Shown here one piece after another: positions 1-7,500 of a stretch of DNA of 64,000 nt. This DNA comes from Acidobacteriota bacterium (GTDB taxonomy: Bacteria > Acidobacteriota > Blastocatellia > RBC074). A program made the translations under genes and the position numbers. How positions within the stretch are numbered: position 1 is the first letter of the stretch; each line of letters starts with the position of its first letter. The notes beneath the pieces were generated by a model. That model did not search any database. It saw only the letters and a program-made list of their open reading frames with translations, and was not told the origin of the DNA. Location: contig JACPYM010000006.1 in the NCBI GenBank assembly GCA_016196035.1, positions 62,001 through 126,000 of the forward strand, written 5' to 3'.

Positions 1-44
1 CGCTCCCCTGCCAAGCCCGCACGCTGGCAGCGCTGCGTACCCAG
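1..44. repeat. Partial copy (right arm) of the 106-bp palindromic element
   Basis: The bases through the ACGCTGG core and the terminal GCGTACCCAG match the right arm of the 106-bp palindromes at 36471-36576, 40538-40643 and 59219-59324. The left arm would lie beyond the window edge. The rest of the leader before the first gene shows only a purine-rich ribosome binding site near 101-109. Confidence 0.7.
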
Positions 45-116
45 ATAAACCGCGGCTGACCACCTCCGCCAGTCCGCTTCAACCTCAACTGCAATTAGCC
101 AAGAAAGGAACTCGTT

Positions 117-2126
117 ATGTATCAAGCCACTTTCAATTCAATCCGCACGCAAACGGCCACGCTGTTGCTCGGCCTGCTGTCAGTGCTCTGCTGCAACCAC
201 GCTGCCCAAGCACAACTCGTACAACCGCCCCGGCTGCCCGCCTCGCTTGAGCGCGGCCAGCATCAACCAAACCTCAACCCACTGCCGCAGCTTGAAAGCG
301 CCACGTCCGCCACCGCGCCCCAGGCCGCGTTGACAACCATCCCCGGCAAACAATGGGCGGCACTGGCCGGGCCGGAAACCGGCTTGATCGCCTCGCTTGC
401 GCGCAAAGGCAGCCGTGTTTTTGCCGGCACGACGGGCGGCGTTTATCTCTCGGATGACGCGGGCGAAAGCTGGCAACGCGCGCTGGGCAGTCCGGCGACG
501 CAGGTTTACGGCTTGCTGGTCAATGGCGACGCGGTGCTGTATGGCACCGACGCCTTTGGCGAAGGGCCGGGCGGCGTGCTGCGTTCGACCGACGACGGCG
601 CGACCTGGCAACTCGTCAACAACGGCTTGCCCGAAAAAGTCGCCGTGCTTTCGCTGGCGGCGCAACGCGACCAGCTTTTCGCCGCGACCGTGACGGGCCG
701 TGTCTTTCGTTCGGCGGACAACGGCGATACCTGGACGGAAGCGAGCACGGGTTTGCCTGAAACGCCGCAGCCGGTCTTGCTGGTGGGCGGGCCGGCGGCG
801 CTGCTGGCACTGACTAACGACGGGCTTTATCGCACGACCGACGGCGGCGCGAGTTGGGCCAACAGCAACGACCGTTTGCCCGCCGCCGTCAAGCTGACGC
901 CCGGCCACATTCCGCAAGCGCAGGGCGACCGCTTCCTGCTGCCGACGACGAATGCGGGCGTCATCGTGTCGGATGACGGCGGCGCGACGTGGCGTTTCTC
1001 AAATCAGGGCATGCCTGAAAATGCCAACCTCGGCGATTTGACCGTGGCGGAGGCCGACGTCTATTGCGCCACCAGCGATGGCGCGCTCTATCGCTCCACC
1101 GATGGCGGCGCGACATGGACGATGTGCAATCCCACCTTCGGCCTCGGCAAAAACGTGCGCGGCCTCGAACGCAGCGGCGACGCCTTGCTGTTGGCGACCT
1201 TCGACGGCGTCTTTCGTTCAATGGACGACGGCGCAAGTTGGGAACGCGCCAACAGCGGCTTGCGCGCGGCCAGCATGGACGGCGGCATGCTAGCGGTCGG
1301 CAACCGCCTTTACGTTTCGACGCAAGGCGGCATCTGGGCCTCAGACACCAAAGGCGCAAGCTGGCGGCTGCTCAACGACGGCTTCCGCCAATTCCCCTTG
1401 AGCGCGATTTGGGGCGCTGGGCTTGGTTATAAAGACGGCTGCGTCTTCGCCGGATCGTTCGGCGACGGCCTCTATCGCTCGGCCAACGGCGGCAACACCT
1501 GGGAATTGCTCAGCAACGGCTTGCCCGAATTCGCCTCGCCCGCCGTCATCAAAACCCTGAACGGCAAATTGTATGTCGGCTATTGGGAAGGCGGCGCGTA
1601 TGTCTCGACCGACAACGGCGACAGCTTTCAACCCGTCGCGCTGCCCGCCGACGCGCCCTTTCTCACCTTCGCCGAATTGGGCGGCAGCACCTTGCTGGCC
1701 GGCAGTTACGGCGGCGGCATGTTCCGTTCGGATGATGACGGCGCAAGCTGGCGCGCGTTCAAGGACGGCATTCGCAACGATTTCATTGACGACATCAATG
1801 TCTATCGCGGCACCGTGCTGGCGGCCACCGACGACGGCATTTACCGCCTGAATGCTGACGGCGAAGACGCGGGCTGGACGGAACTGCTTGGTTACGCCGA
1901 AACCATCACGGGCGGCGCGAATGCGCTGATCCGCGTGGGCCGGACGCTTTACGCCACGACCTACGGGCGCGGCATCGCCATGTCTAACAACAATGGCGCA
2001 AGCTGGTATAGCGCCAACCAGGGCATGACGACCAACCGCAGCTTCTATTTCGCGCGCATTGACAACGACCTGTTTGTCGCCACGGCGGGCGGCGGCGTTT
2101 GCGTCTTGCGCAACGTCGAACGCTAG
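117..2126 (+). CDS. Secreted Asp-box (BNR/sortilin-like) beta-propeller protein
   Basis: 669 residues. The N-terminus has a basic start, a hydrophobic stretch and an AQA-type cleavage site near residue 33, so export is likely. The mature part is built from about a dozen Asp-box motifs of the form S-x-D-x-G-x-(T/S)-W, for example STDDGATWQ, STDGGATWT and SDDDGASWR, spaced 40-60 residues apart across residues 95-650. This is the signature of BNR, sialidase-like and Ycf48-like propellers. No sialidase catalytic set (Arg triad, FRIP) is evident, so an enzymatic role is not supported. AAGAAAGGA lies 8 bp upstream of the ATG. It is the first of three collinear genes for large exported proteins. Specific function unknown. 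Confidence 0.85.
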   Translation: MYQATFNSIRTQTATLLLGLLSVLCCNHAAQAQLVQPPRLPASLERGQHQPNLNPLPQLESATSATAPQAALTTIPGKQWAALAGPETGLIASLARKGSRVFAGTTGGVYLSDDAGESWQRALGSPATQVYGLLVNGDAVLYGTDAFGEGPGGVLRSTDDGATWQLVNNGLPEKVAVLSLAAQRDQLFAATVTGRVFRSADNGDTWTEASTGLPETPQPVLLVGGPAALLALTNDGLYRTTDGGASWANSNDRLPAAVKLTPGHIPQAQGDRFLLPTTNAGVIVSDDGGATWRFSNQGMPENANLGDLTVAEADVYCATSDGALYRSTDGGATWTMCNPTFGLGKNVRGLERSGDALLLATFDGVFRSMDDGASWERANSGLRAASMDGGMLAVGNRLYVSTQGGIWASDTKGASWRLLNDGFRQFPLSAIWGAGLGYKDGCVFAGSFGDGLYRSANGGNTWELLSNGLPEFASPAVIKTLNGKLYVGYWEGGAYVSTDNGDSFQPVALPADAPFLTFAELGGSTLLAGSYGGGMFRSDDDGASWRAFKDGIRNDFIDDINVYRGTVLAATDDGIYRLNADGEDAGWTELLGYAETITGGANALIRVGRTLYATTYGRGIAMSNNNGASWYSANQGMTTNRSFYFARIDNDLFVATAGGGVCVLRNVER

Positions 2127-2133
2127 GCCGCAA

Positions 2134-2162
2134 CGGTACCGCCCCGGCACAACACGCTTCCC
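2134..2162. repeat. Solo arm of the GGTACCG repeat family
   Basis: This short stretch just after the stop codon of the propeller gene matches the arm CGGTACCG-CCCGGCACAAC of the inverted repeat at 58008-58147 with about three differences. No partner arm is seen nearby. It probably is a decayed copy. Confidence 0.4.
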
Positions 2163-2186
2163 TCTCAACCAAACCAAGGAGAAATC

Positions 2187-4181
2187 ATGCAACGCCTCAT
2201 CACGATCACGCTCTTACTTACACTCTGCTTTGGCACAGCTGCATTCGCGCAAACCACGCAATTCACCTATCAGGGCCAACTCAATGACAACGGCGGCCCG
2301 GCCAATGGCGCTTATGATCTGCAATTCAAACTCTTCGACACGCTCACAGGCGGCACACAGCAAGGCGCAACGTTCAGCGCCGATGATGTCGCGGTCAGCA
2401 ATGGCGTCTTCAAAGCCACGCTCGATTTCGGTGTGAATGCTTTTCCCGGCGCGAATCGTTATTTGGAAATCGGCGTGCGGCAAGGGGCGAGCACGGGGGC
2501 TTACACCATCCTCGCTCCACGCAGCGCGCTGACTTCCGCGCCCTACGCGATTCGCAGCTTGTCAGCCGCAACAGCGGATACAGCAACGACGGCCAATACA
2601 GCTAATACGGCCAACACCGCCAATACGGCCAACACCGCCAATACGGCTAATACGGCGAACACCGCCACGACGGCAAGCAATTTCAGCGGTGCGCTGGCGG
2701 GCGATGTGACAGGCACACAAGGCGCGACGCTGATCGCCAACAATGCGATCACGACAGCCAAATTGGCGAACGGAGCCATCACCGCCACCAAGCTCGGCGT
2801 GCCGCTCAACTTGACCGGCGCAATCAGCAACGCCCCGGTGTTTTCCGGCAGCAACAGTCTTAGCGCCGGCAGCGGCGTTAAGGGTGAAAGCACGCACGCG
2901 ACGAGTGGCATTGGTGTTTATGGCAAGAGCGGCGATAGCGGCGGCTTCGGGAATGCGAAAATTGGGGTGGCAGGCGAATCGGACACAGGCATGGGGGTCT
3001 ATGGTGGCAGCGTGTCTTCGCATGGCGTAGCCGGGGGGACGGAAGAAAGCACCAAAGCAGGTGTTTATGGCGTGAATTATTCGATTTTTGGCGGCATCGG
3101 CGTACTGGGCGACGGCAGTCTCAATGAGCAATTTGGGAGTTTGGGCGTCGGAGTAAAAGGGATTGGCACGACAGGCGTGAAAGGGGTGAGCGCGTCCAAT
3201 ACCGGCTATGGCGTTTTCGGCGAAAACACGGCGGGCGGCTGGGCGGGTTATTTCAACGGCAATGTCAACATCACCGGCACGCTCAATGGTAACGGCGCGG
3301 CCTTGACGAACCTGGATGCCGCCAATCTCACGACCGGCACACTCGACAATGCGCGTTTGGGCACGGTGCCAATTGCCAAAGGCGGTACTGGCTCTACGAC
3401 AAAGAATTTCGTAGACCTCAGCACGGCGCAGACTGTTGCGGGCAACAAAACTTTCAGCAATCCCCTGACCGTTCAAACCTCAACCAATAGCTACGGGTTA
3501 ACGCACACCGACGGGAATGTCACTCTCAGCTCGTATGTAAACTTTGTAGGTGGTTGGTTCGGGACAAAATCCAATCACACGCTCCTTTTCACGGTCAATG
3601 ACGTGGCTTGGATGGCGCTGACCACGGCGGGCAATTTCGGCGTCGGCACGACGACACCCACCGACAAATTGCAGGTCTTCGGCGACATCCGCATCGGCAC
3701 GGGCGCAAACGGCTGCGTCAAAGATGCCGATGGCACAGTCATCGCGGGCACTTGCTCTTCTGATCTGCGCTTCAAACAAAACATCACGCCCTTCCCCAAC
3801 CTGCTGGACAAACTGGTCAAGCTGCAACCCGTCCACTTTTATTGGCGCGCCAGCGAATTTCCGCAACGGCAATTCGGCGCGACGCAAAGTTATGGGCTGA
3901 TCGCGCAGGAAGTCGAAGCCGTCTTCCCCGATTTGGTCGGCACGGATGAACAGGGTTACAAGACGGTCAATTACAGCAAGCTGCCCTTGCTGTTGTTGCA
4001 GGCCGCCAAAGAGCAGCATCAATTCAGCCAACGCCTCAGCGCCGAGAACGCCGCGCTGAAAGAGCACAACGCCTTGCTCGCGGCGCGGCTGGCGGCACTG
4101 GAAGAGGCGCTGCAAAAGTTGCTCGAACAAACCGCGCCGGGCAATCCGGCTGCAACCAAACAGACAAGCCAGCAACACTGA
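2187..4181 (+). CDS. Secreted protein with C-terminal S74 intramolecular chaperone domain
   Basis: 664 residues. A clear signal peptide ends at AFA near residue 21. Residues 25-120 form a module seen in many bacterial surface proteins (QFTYQGQL start). Residues about 135-158 are a run of T-A-N triplets. The centre (about 230-430) is Gly/Val-rich and probably beta-structured. The C-terminus starts SSDLRFKQNI near residue 530 and contains YGLIAQEVEAVFPDLV, the hallmark of the endosialidase-type (peptidase S74) chaperone, followed by a leucine-rich coiled coil. In phage tail fibres this domain trimerises the protein and then cuts itself off. The gene starts 60 bp after the propeller gene, behind AAGGAGAAA. 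It may be a trimeric fibre; the ligand is unknown. Confidence 0.85.
   Translation: MQRLITITLLLTLCFGTAAFAQTTQFTYQGQLNDNGGPANGAYDLQFKLFDTLTGGTQQGATFSADDVAVSNGVFKATLDFGVNAFPGANRYLEIGVRQGASTGAYTILAPRSALTSAPYAIRSLSAATADTATTANTANTANTANTANTANTANTANTATTASNFSGALAGDVTGTQGATLIANNAITTAKLANGAITATKLGVPLNLTGAISNAPVFSGSNSLSAGSGVKGESTHATSGIGVYGKSGDSGGFGNAKIGVAGESDTGMGVYGGSVSSHGVAGGTEESTKAGVYGVNYSIFGGIGVLGDGSLNEQFGSLGVGVKGIGTTGVKGVSASNTGYGVFGENTAGGWAGYFNGNVNITGTLNGNGAALTNLDAANLTTGTLDNARLGTVPIAKGGTGSTTKNFVDLSTAQTVAGNKTFSNPLTVQTSTNSYGLTHTDGNVTLSSYVNFVGGWFGTKSNHTLLFTVNDVAWMALTTAGNFGVGTTTPTDKLQVFGDIRIGTGANGCVKDADGTVIAGTCSSDLRFKQNITPFPNLLDKLVKLQPVHFYWRASEFPQRQFGATQSYGLIAQEVEAVFPDLVGTDEQGYKTVNYSKLPLLLLQAAKEQHQFSQRLSAENAALKEHNALLAARLAALEEALQKLLEQTAPGNPAATKQTSQQH
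2589..2660 (+). repeat. Eight tandem 9-bp units coding Thr-Ala-Asn
   Basis: Eight in-frame units of the type ACGGCCAAT alternate between synonymous forms (ACC/ACG/ACA, GCC/GCT/GCG, AAT/AAC). The protein repeat is perfect while the DNA repeat is not. This argues for selection on the peptide or for old slippage. It lies inside the S74-chaperone gene. Confidence 0.9.
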
Positions 4182-4304
4182 CGCAAAAGCAACAGCGCGT
4201 GACTGACGACCATGCACGATCAGCAGCCGCGCTGTTTAGCAACGGCCACGACAACAATCTCAAAAGTTATTTGAAAAGTTCCGCAGCAGCCCTGAAGGGG
4301 CACA

Positions 4305-4448
4305 ATTCAATAGCCGGGGGCCACGCCCCCGGTAGCGCGGCAAGAATTCTCCCGACCCTGAAAGGGTCGAACCAAGCGTCAAATGCGGCCCCGGCAGGGC
4401 CGTTACACCTGCCGCCGCCACCGGGGGCGTGGCCCCCGGCTATTGAAT
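4305..4448. repeat. Inverted repeat element with 28-bp perfect arms
   Basis: Arms at 4305-4332 and 4421-4448 are exact reverse complements (ATTCAATAGCCGGGGGC...). Each arm also holds its own GGGGGC/GCCCCC hairpin. The 88-bp core has two further small palindromes, ACCCTGAAAGGGT and a GCCCCGGCAGGGC-like motif. It fills most of the 328-bp gap between the S74 gene and the next large gene. No gene is seen in that gap. It resembles a mobile or REP-type element, or a strong bidirectional RNA structure. Confidence 0.85.
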
Positions 4449-4509
4449 CCAGTCCTTTCAGGACAACAGAGCTTTTCAACCAGCTTCATCAAACCCGGAG
4501 GGCAAAGTT

Positions 4510-7500
4510 ATGAAACGATCAGCAAGACGCTACCAAATCGCAATGCTCGGCCTGTTGCCAGCGTTGTTGAGCCTCACCATCTTCGCGCATCGCATGGTGA
4601 CGGCCACGCGCAGCAGCAACTTCGCCAGCATTGAGCGTGCGGCCAACACCGCTGCGCACAGCAAGACAATTCAACCAACACGCAACGCCGCCACCAACGC
4701 CAGCACAATGGTGCTTGCACCCGCGCAAAGCGGCGGCGCTTTCACGCTGGTCAAAGCGGCGGTCACCAGCGGCGGCGAGTACTGCGCGAACGGCGCGTTC
4801 AGCCTCCAGGGCACGGCAGGCCAATTCAGCGCCGACCTGCTGGCCGGCGGCACCTTTTCAATCAGCGGCGGATTGTTGGGCGGTGGCGGCGGCGCATTGC
4901 AATGCCCTGTCATCACCATCACGCCCACAAGCTTGCCCACCGCCACACTCAACGCGGTTTACGATCAAACGTTGACCGCCAGCGGAGGCGTTGCGCCGTA
5001 TAGCTTCGACATTATCAGCGTGACTTCGCCCCCTGCTGGCTTGCGGTTCAACCCTGCCGGGACACTCAGCGGGTCGCCCGCCGAAGCGGGTCTCTTCCCC
5101 TTTACCGTCCGGGCGACCGATGCCAATGGGTGCACAGCGACGCAAAGCTATACGCTGTTGGTGCAACCGGCGTCCATCGTCGTCAACACGACCGCTGACA
5201 CAGTCGTGGCGGATGGCTTCTGTTCGTTGCGCGAAGCCCTGCAAGCCGCCAACACCAACGTGGCGGTCAATGAATGTGCGGCGGGTAACCCAGGTTTGGA
5301 CATCATTGCCTTCGACCTCGGCCCAGGCACGCCGCGCATTGATGTGACGGGGACGCTGCTGCCTTTCATTACCGAAACCATCGTGCTTGACGGCGCGGCG
5401 GGGCCGGGCGGCGCGACGCGGGTCGAACTCAACGGTGTGCAAGCGGGCGCGAACGCCGACGGGCTTGACCTGCGCGCGACGGATTCCACCTTGCGCAGTC
5501 TGGTCATCAATCGTTTCAGCCGCGACGGCATCGTCATTCGCAGCTTCCAAAACAAAGTCGAAAATTGCCTCATCGGCACCGACGCGCTCGCGGCGGCAGA
5601 TCAGGGCAATCAACGCTATGGCATTTACCTGCTCAGCCCGTCGAACATGATCGGCGGTACGGCGCCCGGCACTCGCAATGTAATTTCCGGGAATGACGGC
5701 GGAGGCATCGCCATCGCCAGTGGCGGCAACAGCGTCTGCGGCAACTATATCGGCACGAACATGACCGGCATGACGGCCCTTGGGAATGGCGGCGCGGCCG
5801 GAGATTTAAGCTTCGGCATTCTCTTGAGCGGCGGGGTCGTCAATAACGGCACCGGGATTAACAATGTCATCGGCGGGTCAACCAACGCCGCCCGCAATGT
5901 GATTGCGGGGAATTTGGGCGCGGGCATTGCAACCTTCGGCACCGCGCAAAATTTGATCCAAGGCAATTTCATCGGACTCAACAGCGCTGGCTCGGGCTTA
6001 CTCGGGAATGGCGGTGAAGGCCTCAATCTGAGTTCAGCGCAGGAACACATCGGCGGCGACCTGCCCGGCACCGGTAATGTGATTGCGGGAAATGGCCGGG
6101 TCGGGATTCGCGTGCAAGATTTCAATGGCAACATTTCCGGCGCTGGCGGATCACACACGATTGAGGGAAATTCAATCTATGGCAACAACGGCAGCGGCAT
6201 TTTGATTGATGGCAGCGGCCTGAACAAAAACAACCGCGTTAGCCAAAACTCCATCACCAACAATGCTTATTTGGCGATAGACCTCGCGATAGGCAATCTA
6301 GGCGCGTTTGCGCAAACCGGTGACGGCGTCACCGTCAATAGCCTATCGGGACTCAACAGCACTTACCCCAACACGCGTTTGCCGTTTCCGGTTTTGGATG
6401 CGCCGCTAACGCCGGGCGCCGCGACGGGGTCATACGCCACGCTCGCCTTCGTCAACGCCATCCCGGCTTATCCGGTACGGCTTGAATTTTTTGCGAGCGC
6501 CACCTGCGATTGTTCAGGGTATGGCGAAGGCGAGACCTATCTAGGCAATCTCATTTTGCAAGCCGACGGAACTTTTACTTTCAACTACACGCCGATAGCG
6601 GGCAAACCGGTGCTCACGGCTACGGCCATAGATGCCAATGGCAACACTTCGGAATTTTCGCAGTGCGTGGGCGGGCCGCCGCAAACGCCGCCCGTCATCA
6701 CCACGCAACCCGCCAGTCAAACCATAGCGGCGGGCGCATCAGTGACGTTCAGCGTCGCGGCCAGCGGTACAAACCTCTCGTATCAGTGGCGCAAGAACAG
6801 CAGCAACCTCGGCGGCGCGACGGCGAGCAATTACACCATCGCCTCAGTCACGGCAGCCGATGCGGGCGCTTACGACGTAGTGGTGAGCGACGCCTGCGGA
6901 CGCACGGCCACGTCAACCAGCGCCACGCTGACCATCGGCGCTTGTCCCGCGCTCACCGTTGGCCCGGCGGCGCTGCCCAGCGGTGTGGTTGGACAAGCGT
7001 ATCCGGCCATCAGTTTCACTGCGGCTGGCGGCAGCAATACCACCGTGTTCAGCCTGACGGGCACGTTGCCGAATGGGCTGAGCTTCTCAAACGGCCAACT
7101 CAGCGGCACACCCACGCAAGCAGGCAGCTTCAATTTCACGGTGACGGCGACGGAGGGCGCCTGCACAAGCCAGCGCAATTACACGCTCATTGTCGGCGCG
7201 CTCAATTTGCAAGCAACAGGCAATGAAGGCTTCGTCGCTTTGAACTGGACGCGCAGCGGCTTCGGCACGCTCAACGGTTTCAAGCTCTATCGCGCGGCGG
7301 ATCTCAACGGGCCTTACACCTTGCTCAACGGCGCAATCGCGGCCAATGCGACGAGCGTCAACGATAACAGCGTCACGCCGAATACGACGTACTTTTACAA
7401 ACTGACGTTGGTGGATGCGAACAATGTCGAGTCGGCATTTTCCAACGCAGCAGCAGCCACGCCGGTGGATGTCGTGCCGCCGGTCATCGCGCATACGCCG

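Noticed and set aside
4267-4513. Small proteins read from both strands of the 4.3-kb inverted repeat
   Set aside because: The frames simply translate the palindromic arms (repeated GAWPPAIE-like text) and have no gene signals.
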